Shown here one piece after another: positions 44,201-52,870 of a stretch of DNA of 64,000 nucleotides. The notes below the pieces were generated by a model. That model ran no database searches, was not told the origin of the DNA, and saw only the letters and a program-made list of their open reading frames with translations. The stretch spans positions 248,001-312,000 of the forward strand of contig NZ_LVYD01000102.1 in NCBI RefSeq assembly GCF_002077945.1, written 5' to 3'. Made by a program: the position numbers and the translations under genes. Source of the stretch: Niastella vici. Its GTDB lineage: Bacteria; Bacteroidota; Bacteroidia; Chitinophagales; Chitinophagaceae. Numbering within the stretch: position 1 is the first letter of the stretch; each line of letters starts with the position of its first letter.

Positions 44201-47000
44201 TGATATTACCTGTTATGTTACAGCCCGCGGCATTGGTACTGGCTGCACAAATACCAATGATGGCGCTGGAAGTACCGGAGGCTGTGCTTTGGGTGGCATT
44301 GGCCAGGTTGCGAATGATGTTGTTGGTGATACCACCACTTACCACGGCAGTAGTAGTGCTGATGTTGATACCAACTACCTGCGAGGCACTGGTGCCGGTG
44401 GTAGCATAGTTACAGGTAAGGTTTTGAATGGTATTGTTGGCAATGGTGAGCACCGGACTGCCGCCACTTATCTGTATCCCGTTCACATATTTGCTGGTAG
44501 TAGTACCCGCACTGGCAGCTGTAATATTGGTTATGGTATTATTACTGATATTGGCAGTAATGGCAGTGTTTGAAAAGATACCGGAGAAATTATTTCCGGC
44601 AGCTGTCAATAAAACATTGCCAATTGTATTGTTCTTAATTGTTGCCGTATAGGTACCACCGAAGAAGATCATGTGGCTCGAAGTAGCCCCCGTGGCATTG
44701 ATGGTGATACCCCCATCGGTATAACCATTCACCCCGCTTGCCGAGCCAATGGTATTACCGGTTGAATTACCCACTTCCACATTGCCTTTACCGGCAACAA
44801 TGGCAATGGCATGCATGGCATCGGCGGTAGTGCTGGTGGTAATATTGATGTTCGTGATCACATTTCCCTGCAGGGAAGTAGCAGCCTGCGGTGTAGCGGC
44901 ATCGGCTGTTTCTACCCGTATGCCTTCAAAATATCCGGCCGAACCGCTGGCCATTGTATAGGGCGTGCCGCCGCAATTGGGCGCGGTTCCGCCAATAAAA
45001 TTCGATACTACAATAAACCCATTGCCTATTTCACCTACAGAAGTGGTGCGGTATGGCGCCAGCCACATGGCGCGGTGAAACCCACCGCTGGTGGTAACTG
45101 TAATGGCTTCCGTTTCAAAAAAGCTGTTGGCGGCGATCGTCCAGCCGGTATTGCCCAAATTCAATTCCAAACCAACCGAATTGGCGGCATTGAAGTAATC
45201 GTAAATATTACAACCGGTAACTGCATTGTTATCGTTGAATTGCGGTACATATGCAGCGACTGCGCTTGAATTGTCGTACCCCAATGAATAGATCCCAATG
45301 GAAGGTTTGGTTGCGCCGCTACCAGTTGAATGGATGTTACAATGATCGAGCGTGTTATTATCATTTCCTGCTGAACCCTGATTACCGAAATAAACAACGC
45401 CGGCTACTATAGCGGGCTGGCTGGCAGCGACCGTACTTTGTCCCTGCAGGTCGCAATATTTGATCGTATTATTGGAAGCACCATTATCGAGCCTGATGGC
45501 AGCGCCCGCATTATTGGTGTTGATGATATTCAAATTAGTGGTATTCCTGTTACCGGCAGCTGTAGCCGTAATGGCAGAACCGGTTCCCCCGGGCCGTCCA
45601 TCGATGGTTACATATTTAGCACCGGTAAGATCTATTGTTGGGCCGGCATTGGAACTGGTAATAGCCAATCCGTTGGCGCCGGCCTGGGGCCTGATGGTCA
45701 ATGTACGTGTGGCATTGATACAGGCATTGGATGGAATGGTGATTGGAAATGTTTCACCGCCTGAAGTATAGGTGCTTTGCAGTTCAAGGATCACAGCACC
45801 ACTCACGCCGCTGGCCAATGCGGTCAGCGCAGCAGTCAATGTAGGATACGTTCCTGTTGGGCCAACCGGTATAACACCGCTGGGCCCGCTACAGGCACTG
45901 GTTGATTGGGTTCCTGTTAACGGTGTAGTTGTATTATATACCGGACCAATACAATTGGTATTGTTATAACCATATACATAAAAATCATAGGCAGTACTAC
46001 CGGTAAGACCGCTTGCAGTAAAGGAAGTAGCCGTTCCGGTTTGAACCACAACACCTGTGCCCAGCGAATTGCCGGCACTATAGGTTGTGCCATTAACAGG
46101 GGCTACCGGTGTGGCGCCGGCAGCATAGCGCACTACGATGTACGCATCCGCTGCAGGGGATGCAGGGGTAAAGGACCCGCTGATCTGGCTGGTAGCCGTT
46201 GCATTCAACACCAAGGCAGTAGGCTGGGCAACCGGGGCAACGCAGGCATTCATCATACTTACCGCCATAATTTGTGCCACACCGCCGGTGCTAGTACGGG
46301 TCACTGTTATAGAAGAAATGAGTTTGGTGTAATTAGGTCCACTCACAGGCAGGGACAATTGATAGATGCGGGGATTGCTTGTTCCGCCGGCATTGTCGAG
46401 TACCAGGCCGGTTCCATTAACGCGGCCAATGCCCTGAATGGCATATCCGGCACCGCTGTACCAGTCGGGAACGCTTAAACCCGTAACGGTTTGCGTAGTA
46501 GCATCAGTAAAGTTTAAAACAACTGTAATAGTAGCGGGGCCGCCACCCGATGTAGCCAGTAGGTACACCACACCGGCCGTTTGAGGCGTAGCCAGCGTCA
46601 ATGTTCCGGAAGCATTGGTGGCAGCCAGCCGAAGCGAGTTTTTGGCCGAAGCATCTGCCAGCTGAAAACTAACCAGGCTGCTGGCGGCACTGGTAATGAG
46701 CCCTGAATTGGGCAGATAATAAGTAGGCGTACCAAATGCAGTAAAACTTTGATTAAGGAAGTAATATTGTGAGCCGTCTACATCGGCAGTCACAGAACCG
46801 GCGAAGGTAGTACCATTGGCTATCACATCTTCAGTAAACCCGGTTACGGTAACAGGGGTAACCGTTTGTGCTGTGCAAAATAAAGATGACAGCACCAATA
46901 ACATACCCAGGAGACCGGATCTGCCTGTACAAATTTTAATATTTACCCCTTTTTGAAACTCCGCAGATACCTTCCGGCTCATTGACTCAAAATTTCTCAT
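38286..47000 (-). CDS. Giant T9SS-secreted protein with duplicated FN3/beta-helix units (2904 aa)
   Basis: Very large exported protein. Signal peptide core at about 28-45 (LLGMLLVLSSLFCTAQ). Domains by rough residue: N-terminal module A at 48-250 (PVTVTGFTEDVIANG, ending RIYQLSLPVSG, SSITVTRTSTGG), shared with the proteins at 50359 and 52871; FN3-like at 251-370; parallel beta-helix with YPTLTAALTAL, VTIDGRPGG and NNTLDHCNIHS at 370-1205; a second FN3 and beta-helix unit at 1207-2145 closely repeating the first; CARDB-like at 2147-2250; Ig-like repeats at 2250-2515 (TFQWRKDGVNIPG); a beta-solenoid with SDWNTAANWCGG at 2519-2800; and a type A T9SS sorting domain at the end (LASGVYTLYGVGDDGKKQTI). 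Likely a surface adhesin or polysaccharide-binding protein; no catalytic site recognised. A terminator follows. Confidence 0.9.
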   Translation of the reverse strand: MRNFESMSRKVSAEFQKGVNIKICTGRSGLLGMLLVLSSLFCTAQTVTPVTVTGFTEDVIANGTTFAGSVTADVDGSQYYFLNQSFTAFGTPTYYLPNSGLITSAASSLVSFQLADASAKNSLRLAATNASGTLTLATPQTAGVVYLLATSGGGPATITVVLNFTDATTQTVTGLSVPDWYSGAGYAIQGIGRVNGTGLVLDNAGGTSNPRIYQLSLPVSGPNYTKLISSITVTRTSTGGVAQIMAVSMMNACVAPVAQPTALVLNATATSQISGSFTPASPAADAYIVVRYAAGATPVAPVNGTTYSAGNSLGTGVVVQTGTATSFTASGLTGSTAYDFYVYGYNNTNCIGPVYNTTTPLTGTQSTSACSGPSGVIPVGPTGTYPTLTAALTALASGVSGAVILELQSTYTSGGETFPITIPSNACINATRTLTIRPQAGANGLAITSSNAGPTIDLTGAKYVTIDGRPGGTGSAITATAAGNRNTTNLNIINTNNAGAAIRLDNGASNNTIKYCDLQGQSTVAASQPAIVAGVVYFGNQGSAGNDNNTLDHCNIHSTGSGATKPSIGIYSLGYDNSSAVAAYVPQFNDNNAVTGCNIYDYFNAANSVGLELNLGNTGWTIAANSFFETEAITVTTSGGFHRAMWLAPYRTTSVGEIGNGFIVVSNFIGGTAPNCGGTPYTMASGSAGYFEGIRVETADAATPQAATSLQGNVITNINITTSTTADAMHAIAIVAGKGNVEVGNSTGNTIGSASGVNGYTDGGITINATGATSSHMIFFGGTYTATIKNNTIGNVLLTAAGNNFSGIFSNTAITANISNNTITNITAASAGTTTSKYVNGIQISGGSPVLTIANNTIQNLTCNYATTGTSASQVVGINISTTTAVVSGGITNNIIRNLANATQSTASGTSSAIIGICAASTNAAGCNITGNIIDSLVLTGTATAAAVNVTGLYYSATTTVTNSVSKNFIHSFDATAANISAIFTGIQVNGGSSVFSNNMIRLGIRPNGSALTTALTINGIVANTTATNNFFHNSIYIGGNGVGSNAANTYAFTRVTTSGTYDIRDNIFANTRSNATGGGKHYSIYFAGANTGATVNYNVYQYSGTGGRFAYSGTAEITNYMNGGTATAGWISGDVNSIAGDPNFINANGGLQAVNLHINTSGTSVAEGNGTNIATITDDYDNEVRSGLTPVDIGADAGNFVAAAATCTTPAAPTALVLNTISANEIDGSFTASVPAANGYMIVRYAAGATPVAPVDGVTYAAGSLLGTGTVIATGTSVNFANTGLLANTGYDYYVYAYNNACISAVKYSTALTGTKTTSGCSGPGGLITVGPTGTYPTLTAALASLSGGISGPVIVELQSNYTSAGETFPITIGSNACFSPANTVTIRPAANANGLVITSSVAGPTIDFSGGTYVTIDGRPGGIGSAIPVTAAGNLNTTNLNIINTSAIGAAIRFDNEASRNKVKYCDLQGMNAVSATTSTTFAGVVYFGGNGVNGNDNNTIDHCNIHSSGTGASLPSIGVLAVGANNTGMNTNFNDNDTISNCNIYDFFLVNGNSTGIMLHQGVNGWVITGNSFFQTDIRTYTAAAFNRGIWIIPNRNTGSVGNGFVVTGNYIGGSAPLSTGTPYTLSGQANYFDGIRLEVADGFPVSPSSVQGNTITNMAITSTVTTANDVFHGIAVTGSNGNVNIGTVTGNTVGSATGSNAITIAAGSGSHTIPYFISNSGGANSVINLKQNIAGGITLSNAGNNFSGIYDNQPGTVNIEGNLIGSLTTANSIVASNATTTSIFIRGINIPSGAGTFAINNNTIANLTNNSTSASSGAQTAGINIGSATAVVTTVNGNTIRNLYSATNYTAGSGTSVVLGIYMGASTANPVTVSGNTVHSLVSGAATATVYMEGIFFWGNNSTSVTNTVSKNKVHSFDITTTNTNVNIRGIEVNQGKVDVYNNMVRLGIRPDGTPLTNAVRIDGIMKGSALNSRIYYNSVYIGGTGVGATAKNTSAIRKETTSGTDDIRNNIFINNRSNTTTGGMHNTIWVDGLANLTFEHNIYGYGGTGGNFVATNSTGTSFAATYTSGWNIGGDTTSQATDPLFVDATGSAATVDLHITTSAFSPANQKAVPLALVTDDIEGEARDPLTPDVGADEFTQSNGIDMQAVSLVAPATGKGCYGKEVATIKVRNNSSVAIDFAANPVTVTVNVTGATTATISTILNTGTLAPGTTMDVTLSKSTDTIDMRNAGTYIFDAKTIVAGDVKGSNDAMSTVTRTRIALAMGTISASQTSYCFTGAPVLTLTGGNGYSGIQWQQSPDSVTYSNITNATTSPYTTPAATQTLYYRLAAACVSDTAWSPAIKVVISSPQVISTTPAMRCNTGMVNLQATGSAGATLYWYTDSVSTSAVGIGTSYTTPVISDTTTYYVVAVAGSCQSPRTPVVATVNDRIVVTAQPVGQGVCMGSAVTFTIGATGSGLTFQWRKDGVNIPGATSDTYSIANTVAADGGQYDVVITNPCGIIVSTIATLSVKSSNNWVGDVSSDWNTAANWCGGIPVSTTDVTINAGTRFSPVISGTANANSIIIGSGATVTINAGGTLNLYGNFVNSGTLNATSGTIAFQGATNQTVAAMSIGNVIMNGTGGVTLNGNMTINNTLTLTNGNITPGSYNVYLNNSTTGSAGSHIITNSTGSVIVANVNTSVTVPVGGTASSYNPVTIGNGQGMTYTVRVMNGLIAPVLDNNKAINRTWTVTTTTTPASPVNLTLQYADADANSGCIPTAAMDAGAYNGVTWALISPTGGVMPTGTAIARTVGLSTTLLGSIVLANQGMLKAAVYEFTVKLLPTLVTGNSAKLSISSPRTMTINWTVLDASGKMLRKFTTSVAAGVNDIDVSLGGLASGVYTLYGVGDDGKKQTIRFMIRH

Positions 47001-47261
47001 AAAACAGTGTTGTGAATAGTGTTTAGGATTTGCTGTCTACACTTGTAGTGCCGCTCCTGGCGGAACAGCTGTTTTTAAACAAGGGGCCGCCCCGGAAGAG
47101 GCAACCCGATTTACATTTTATGAAACAATCGGGAAGTTATTCCCGACTGTTACAGAAATGCAGGTTACCGGATACCGGTTACCAGGACAGAAATTCAGCG
47201 TGTCTGCCAAAATTTACGCAGTCCGTCTTTTCAGCCCCGGCAACTGGCAACAGGTAACCCT
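47001..47261. other. Intergenic region with hairpins and repeat copy B
   Basis: No gene. It contains repeat copy B (47163-47259) and a small hairpin CGGGAA (47130-47135) with TTCCCG (47140-47145). The upstream region of the giant gene is here; no clear -7 box was found. Confidence 0.45.
47163..47259. repeat. Intergenic inverted-repeat element, copy B
   Basis: GGTTACC at 47163 and GGTAACC at 47253-47259 begin arms that match as reverse complements at 18 of 24 positions by eye. The arms use the same words (GTTACC, CCGGTTACC) as copies A and C. The element ends 2 bp from the stop of the collagen-like gene. Confidence 0.55.
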
Positions 47262-47831
47262 TTAGTCTTTCAACCCCAGATAATTCTTTACCTGCGAGTA
47301 GTCGTTCCAGTTCACTGCAGACCGTGCACTTACGCCACCGGGAATAATAACATACCGGTATTGCCAAACTTTTTCATTGGTCGATGAAGTGCGGGAGCTC
47401 ACATTGTAATTGGAGTAGAGATAAATGGTACCCACTTTAACCAGCGGTGTAATTTGCAGGTCGGGCACACCAAACACCAGGCCGGCATCACTGTAAGGCA
47501 ACGCTACTACAGTGGGGTTGCTGGCTGTATTTATATTCCAGTATACTTTCACTTCGCCTTTTTGAATAATACTATCCACGATTTTGGGAGCGGTAATAGA
47601 AGCAGCTAAAACGCCTGTGTCAACGGCGCTGAAGGTCAGATCCTGCCAACTGGAATAAATAACATTGGCAGTTCCGGTTTTACCGGTTGCACCGGTGGCG
47701 CCTGTAGCCCCCGTATCACCTTTATCACCTTTTTCGCCGGCCGGGCCGGTATCCCCTTTTTTACAGGCAGTAACTAATAGAACAGCAGATAATACCAAAA
47801 CAGAAGTACACCGCAGGAACATGTGTTTCAT
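47262..47831 (-). CDS. Collagen-like repeat lipoprotein
   Basis: 189-aa predicted lipoprotein. Lipobox LLVTAC at residues 18-23, then a short Gly-X-Y tract of about ten triplets (GDTGPAGEKGDKGDTGATGA and on), then a 140-residue globular domain (VIYSSWQDLTFSAVDTGVLA to YVIIPGGVSARSAVNWNDYS). The tract is too short for a stable triple helix alone, but trimerisation through the C-terminal domain is possible. Similar small collagen-like lipoproteins occur in Bacteroidota with unknown function. It lies between two T9SS cargo genes but has its own signal type, so it should be inserted in the outer membrane rather than secreted by T9SS. The C-terminal domain is not recognised. Confidence 0.85.
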   Translation of the reverse strand: MKHMFLRCTSVLVLSAVLLVTACKKGDTGPAGEKGDKGDTGATGATGATGKTGTANVIYSSWQDLTFSAVDTGVLAASITAPKIVDSIIQKGEVKVYWNINTASNPTVVALPYSDAGLVFGVPDLQITPLVKVGTIYLYSNYNVSSRTSSTNEKVWQYRYVIIPGGVSARSAVNWNDYSQVKNYLGLKD

Positions 47832-47901
47832 AATTGAATTTTTGTGATTTTTATAAAAATGTTTGACTATACTATTTGAAATGGCGGCAATCGTTATTCG
47901 C

Positions 47902-50328
47902 TTAATGCAGCAGGTTTACCGACCCTTTACGGGTAACCTCATTTCCATCTGTGAGCCTGATTCGTATAACATAATAGTAAACGCCTATTGGCTGCATTTT
48001 GCCCTTATGGGTCCCATCCCACCCTGTGGTCATATCGTTGGTCTCATAGATCAATTCGCCCCATTGATTAAATACCTTCATCGTTAGGCCGGCAATCACA
48101 TTGCCATAGGCTTTGAACCGGTCATTCTTTCCATCACCATTAGGAGTAAATGTGTTGGGTATATAAATTTCATCGGTCAGGGTTTTAGCTGTAGCCTTAC
48201 CCGGCGTGCTGTTCTGGCATGATCTTGCACCCAATGCAATCACATTGATGGTAACGGTTGTCAGTGGTTGTAAACCGGAAACAGTATGTGTAACGCCCAG
48301 GCTTCCTGAAGAAGGACTTATATAAGCGCCGCCATTCACCGAAACCTGGTAGCCGGAAGCACCTGCAACCGGTTGCCATTGAAAGGTTACACTGTTGCCG
48401 GTGATGGTGGTAGCCACCACCAGTGGCGTCGCCAACGCAGTGAGGGCTGATATCACCACGGGGGTACGACTGCTATTACAGCTTACATATTGTATACCCG
48501 CATACCAGGTGACTGGCAAGGTAGTTGGCGTGAAGGTGACGGATGAGCCGGTCATTTGAGCTACACCGCCTGCAGCTGCGTTATACCAGTTATAAGTATA
48601 GGATGCATCGGGATTTTGTATTGATAAAGTAGCGGCTTCTCCCAAACAAATTGTGGCACCTGTTACAACCGGCGCCACAGGCGCCACCGGTGCAGCCACT
48701 GTTACACTCTTAATTACGGTGCAACCTCCATGTGTAAGGGTTAAGGTATAAGTACCTGCCGGTATGCCCGTTAACCCGGGCGTTGCATCACCGTTTGACC
48801 AGGTGTATGAATAGGGTGCATTACCGCCGGTAACTACTGTTGTAATACTGCCATTATTGGTATTGGTGCAAACAGGCGCTACGGTTGTAAAAGCTACCTG
48901 TAAAGAATCTGTAGCAAAAGTGAAATATTCGTTATTATTCAATGCCACTTCAGCATACAGTTTGCCATTGGCTGTTGAAAGCGCGTAAGCGGTAAAGCTG
49001 CTAAAGCCGCTATTGGCAGAAACAAGCAACTTTTTTGTATTGGCCGATAATACCCCGGTATCAACTGCAATAGTCACGGTAGAAATACCTGTACCGGTTT
49101 TTTGCACTTTCCAGGTCCTTGGCATGCGGCCCAGGTATCCATTGGCCGCACAGGCCGAATACGTATTGGCTAAGCCGTTATCCCCGATCAACAGATAAGA
49201 AAGATCGTTGCTGACAGAGGAACTATTCCCTGCATTGGAAGCAGGAAAATTGCCACCGGCAGCTGCATTATAAATGTATACCAACGCATTGTTATGGGCC
49301 GAGAGCGATTGCTTTTGCAGCAGGGCCGCATTATCATCGCGCCCAATACCGGTGATATTGAAAGAATAGCCTGCATTGGCAGCAGCGTTCCAGATCGCAC
49401 TGCCATTTGATGCGGTATAATCGCGGGCGGTAGCCGATTGGTTGCGGGTCAATGTGATCCCGTATTTGACCGCCAGGTAACTCTCTATTTTGTTTTGATC
49501 TGCTTCAGATAAATAAGCATTATACGTAATTACCTCAGCCAGGCCACAACTCATATTCTGTGACCCAGTATTTGGGCCATCGCTTCCCATAAACAGTCCC
49601 GTAGGTACACTGGGGTTGTAATTGTACCCGTCAGCCGGCAGATCGTACCGGTGACTAAGCGAGATAGAATCCCCATTACGCCGCGCATCGAAAAAAATAT
49701 CCGTGGCATTTTTGTCAACGCCTTTGCCCGATAAAATGATCCCGGCTGTTTGCGGGTAATTGGGAACGCCGGAAGGAAAAGGCGCCCAGTTATAAAAATC
49801 ACCGGTGCCCCCGGCAATACCATCACCCGATTGTATCCTGAACGATGGTTTGAACTGATAACCATAGGTAGTGGCCTTATACGTTAAACCGGAGGGGTTG
49901 CCATCGGCTGTTCCATTATAGGTATTCACTACCATGAAAATGCTTCCATTATTACCTGCCAGATCGGGCGTAACAGCCGTGTTATATAATACAGTATTAT
50001 TTGTTTTTGAAAATTGCAGAAAGGGATTGAAATTAAAGCTGCCAGTTGTAGTGGCCGTTGCATTGAATACAGGCTGCCGGCTTGCGGTAGCCTGGCTTAC
50101 CTGGAAATTCCCCAGCTCGCTTTTCCAGTTGGCAACAGAAGCTGCCCCGGCAACAGTATCAACATTACCGGCAATGGAAGAATTGGCTTTAAACCAACTG
50201 GTGAGGCCCGCAGTTACGCCACCGGGCGATTGCGCATATATAACCGCATTACAAAACAGGCAGGTAAACACCGTAGCTATTACGGCCCGTTGCTTTTTTT
50301 GTATTATATATTTTCGATCGGTCTTCAT
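47902..50328 (-). CDS. T9SS type B cargo protein, N-module B with C-module X (808 aa)
   Basis: Secreted protein with signal peptide (1-33, ending VIYAQ). N-terminal module B at 34-260 is DUF8202/LamG-like (SPGGVTAGLTSWFKANSS, AEVITYNAYLSEADQNKIES, YLAVKYGITL), followed by a second conserved region (GIGRDDNAALLQKQSLSAHN, LLIGDNGL, RTWKVQKTG). Then SprB-type repeats (GNAPYSYTWSNGDATPGLTG) near 500, an Ig-like segment, an FN3-like segment (TFQWQPVAGASGYQVSVNGG), and the gliding-motility-associated C-terminal domain (IPNTFTPNGDGKNDRFKAYG, NQWGELIYE, VNLLH), the type B T9SS signal. Type B cargo usually needs a PorP/SprF partner; two are encoded upstream. Likely surface-exposed or released. Function otherwise unknown. 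Confidence 0.92.
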   Translation of the reverse strand: MKTDRKYIIQKKQRAVIATVFTCLFCNAVIYAQSPGGVTAGLTSWFKANSSIAGNVDTVAGAASVANWKSELGNFQVSQATASRQPVFNATATTTGSFNFNPFLQFSKTNNTVLYNTAVTPDLAGNNGSIFMVVNTYNGTADGNPSGLTYKATTYGYQFKPSFRIQSGDGIAGGTGDFYNWAPFPSGVPNYPQTAGIILSGKGVDKNATDIFFDARRNGDSISLSHRYDLPADGYNYNPSVPTGLFMGSDGPNTGSQNMSCGLAEVITYNAYLSEADQNKIESYLAVKYGITLTRNQSATARDYTASNGSAIWNAAANAGYSFNITGIGRDDNAALLQKQSLSAHNNALVYIYNAAAGGNFPASNAGNSSSVSNDLSYLLIGDNGLANTYSACAANGYLGRMPRTWKVQKTGTGISTVTIAVDTGVLSANTKKLLVSANSGFSSFTAYALSTANGKLYAEVALNNNEYFTFATDSLQVAFTTVAPVCTNTNNGSITTVVTGGNAPYSYTWSNGDATPGLTGIPAGTYTLTLTHGGCTVIKSVTVAAPVAPVAPVVTGATICLGEAATLSIQNPDASYTYNWYNAAAGGVAQMTGSSVTFTPTTLPVTWYAGIQYVSCNSSRTPVVISALTALATPLVVATTITGNSVTFQWQPVAGASGYQVSVNGGAYISPSSGSLGVTHTVSGLQPLTTVTINVIALGARSCQNSTPGKATAKTLTDEIYIPNTFTPNGDGKNDRFKAYGNVIAGLTMKVFNQWGELIYETNDMTTGWDGTHKGKMQPIGVYYYVIRIRLTDGNEVTRKGSVNLLH

Positions 50329-50358
50329 TGCTTGTTCAGGGTTTAGGTTTATTGATAG

Positions 50359-52812
50359 TTACCTGATGATAGCCACCCACCCGTTGTAACTGCGGGTCAC
50401 TGTTTTAATGACGTAGTAATAAGTAGCCACCGGAACAGGCTTTCCATTCCAGGTGCCATCCCAGGGTTCACCGTAGCCATGACTGTTATATACCTGCTGG
50501 CCCCAACGGTTGAAGATCTGCACCGTACAATCGGTAACACCGCGCAAACCGGCAATCTCCCATTTATCGTTTATGCCATCGCCATTAGGACTGAACACAT
50601 TGGGTATTATCAATACTTTATCGGGTATTACCATCAGGAACTTCCGCACGGCAGTATCTTCACAACCGATGTCGTTAACAGCATGCAGAATGACCGTGTA
50701 ATTGCCCGGGTATTGGTATTGATGCGAAACATTGGTAAGTGTTGAGGTATCGCCATCGCCAAATTCCCATTTATAAGAAGTAGCTGCAGATGTGCTGTTG
50801 GTAAAGGCAAAATTGGCAAGGTGCAATTCCACCGGTACATTCTCTACAGGGTTAACCGTAAAGGCAGCTTCCGGATATGATTTTACTTTTATTACATCGG
50901 TTCTAACCAGGGTATCGAAACACTTTCCCTGTGCCGAAGCAATGAGCGTTACGGTATAGGTACCGGTGTTATTATACGTATAGGATGGACTGCCTTCGGT
51001 AGAAGTTCCGCCATCGCCAAAGTTCCATTTCCAGGCATCCGTATTTTGCGATGCGTTGTTAAAGGTGACCGCAAACGGTACACAACCAGTAGCCGCATCT
51101 GGCGTAAATGCTGCCACCGGTGTTGGAATTACATTGATCAGTTTGGAACGGGCCACCGACACACAGGCGCCATCTTTTACTGTTAAACTGATGATGCCGC
51201 TTCTGTCGTATTTGATCGTATACGGCCCAAAACCACTGCCCGATTGTACGGTTCCCCCACTCCAGCCCCAGGTAGCGGTGGCATAACCTGCCCCGGTACC
51301 TGTATAGGTAGCGGTAATGGCTGAACCGGCACAGATCAATGAATCGCTGACGGTAAAGGAGGCCGATACCGGGGTGGAAATAATAACAGGGTTGGTTGTT
51401 ATTGTTGACACGCAACCGTTATCAGTCACCTGCAATTGCAGGGTATAATTTCCGGCATTGTTAAATAATATCGAGTATGGCCCCTGCCCGCTGCCGCTTT
51501 GCACGGTGGCGCCGGCAAAACCATTCCAGTTGTACGTAGCTGTATTGGGTGCATTCCCTGTGTAGGTGACCGTTTGCGATGTACCTAAACAAACATTGGC
51601 CGGCGATACCGTAAAGGTGGAAGTAGGCACTGTTTTTACCGTTACCGGTACAGTAGCCGATACCGCACAACCATTGTTATCTGTTCCACTCACCGTATAA
51701 GTAGTGGTTGCAGCAGGAACAACAGAAATACTGCTGCCCGTAACGTTACCCGGATTCCAGGTATAGGCGGTTACGGTTCCCCCCGTTGCGCTTACTGATA
51801 AATTTACCGGGTCTCCTGCGCATACAGCCGCAGGGCTGGCAGTAGCAGTCAACACAGCAACAGGCGCCGAAGGAACGGTTCCTGCATACGAAACGGTACA
51901 ATTGTCTGACTCAGTAACCGTACAGGTATAGCTACCCGCTAGCAGGTTAGTAGCGGTAGCTGTAGTTTGAACGGGTGTGGTGCTCCAGGCATAAGTAAAT
52001 GGACCATTACCAGCTGCAACCGATAAAGCAATACTGCCATTGGCTTTGCCGCAGGTAGCCTGCGTAATGGCAGGCGTAATGGTGGGCGGCGTGTAGCCAA
52101 CGCCCGACAAAGCAAGTACCACTGCTCTTCCGAAGGTGGTATTACCATTTAAATAACTTATAGTAAGTGATTGCAGCAATTTGTTTTTACCGGCGCAGGT
52201 TAATGGCAGGTTCAACTGGTAGAACCGGGGATCGCCGGTAGCCACACCAAATGTGGTATAAGGGCCTGTTGTTAACCGGGTTGTTCGGCCGTAGCCGGCA
52301 TATACTGCGCCGGTGCCACCAAACCAGTCAAGAATGAAAAAATTGCCGGCATTATAGGTTGTACCATCGGTGAAATTCATCACTACATTGATATTGCCGT
52401 GGTCTTCTGTAGTGAACAGCAACAGGTTCACCGCCGAATACCGGGCAGGCGTTGTAAGCGTTAAAGTGCCCGCGGCCGCTGTATTGGGCTGCGCGCCGCC
52501 AGCTGAAAGGTATAATACATTATTACCGGTATAAGGTTGCAGCTGCCAGGTACGGGTACCCGATGTAATAACACCACTGGTTGGCAACCCGGCCAGTAAG
52601 CCATTGATGGCCGCAAAAGTGGTAGAGTACATAATGTAGCTCGAAAGGTCGAGCGCGGTAGAAGTTACCGCTGTTGCATCAGTACCCGACTCTGCAATAC
52701 CATCCTGGTTAAAGCCGGTAATATTTATAGGAGAATAGGTTTGCGCCAGGGAACCGGTTGCAATAACCAACCCACCAAACAACAGTGCGATATATAATAC
52801 GAGTTTAATCAT
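50359..52812 (-). CDS. T9SS type B cargo protein, N-module A with C-module Y (817 aa)
   Basis: Signal peptide 1-23 (MIKLVLYIALLFGGLVIATG, SLAQ). N-module A at 25-250 (YSPINITGFNQDGIAESGTD to QLNLPLTCAGKNKLLQSLTI and SYLNG), shared with the giant protein and the 52871 protein. Then a SprB-type repeat (GNGPFTYAWSTTPVQTTATA), Ig-like repeats with CAGDPVNLSVSATGG, a segment ATVQSGSGQGPYSILFNNAG, and C-module Y: two PKD domains (TDAWKWNFGDGGTSTEGSPS; SYKWEFGDGDTSTLT) and a gliding-motility-associated domain (IIPNVFSPNGDGINDKWEIA, FNRWGQQVYNSHGYGEPWDG). It carries the same C-terminal half as the protein at 54939. Adhesin-like; no catalytic motif seen. Starts 58 bp after the preceding gene. Confidence 0.92.
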   Translation of the reverse strand: MIKLVLYIALLFGGLVIATGSLAQTYSPINITGFNQDGIAESGTDATAVTSTALDLSSYIMYSTTFAAINGLLAGLPTSGVITSGTRTWQLQPYTGNNVLYLSAGGAQPNTAAAGTLTLTTPARYSAVNLLLFTTEDHGNINVVMNFTDGTTYNAGNFFILDWFGGTGAVYAGYGRTTRLTTGPYTTFGVATGDPRFYQLNLPLTCAGKNKLLQSLTISYLNGNTTFGRAVVLALSGVGYTPPTITPAITQATCGKANGSIALSVAAGNGPFTYAWSTTPVQTTATATNLLAGSYTCTVTESDNCTVSYAGTVPSAPVAVLTATASPAAVCAGDPVNLSVSATGGTVTAYTWNPGNVTGSSISVVPAATTTYTVSGTDNNGCAVSATVPVTVKTVPTSTFTVSPANVCLGTSQTVTYTGNAPNTATYNWNGFAGATVQSGSGQGPYSILFNNAGNYTLQLQVTDNGCVSTITTNPVIISTPVSASFTVSDSLICAGSAITATYTGTGAGYATATWGWSGGTVQSGSGFGPYTIKYDRSGIISLTVKDGACVSVARSKLINVIPTPVAAFTPDAATGCVPFAVTFNNASQNTDAWKWNFGDGGTSTEGSPSYTYNNTGTYTVTLIASAQGKCFDTLVRTDVIKVKSYPEAAFTVNPVENVPVELHLANFAFTNSTSAATSYKWEFGDGDTSTLTNVSHQYQYPGNYTVILHAVNDIGCEDTAVRKFLMVIPDKVLIIPNVFSPNGDGINDKWEIAGLRGVTDCTVQIFNRWGQQVYNSHGYGEPWDGTWNGKPVPVATYYYVIKTVTRSYNGWVAIIR

Positions 52813-52870
52813 TTGCTTTGTATTACAGATTTATTGCTCCCGGTTTAAGGTTTATGGTAGAAGGCTACTC

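Noticed and set aside
38286-47000. Repeats in the giant gene as a CRISPR or satellite array
   Set aside because: The repeats are protein-coding, about 2.87 kb in period and diverged; no short direct repeats with unique spacers occur.
47665-47847. Pro/Val-rich plus-strand open frame
   Set aside because: It is the antisense reading of the Gly-X-Y tract of the collagen-like gene.
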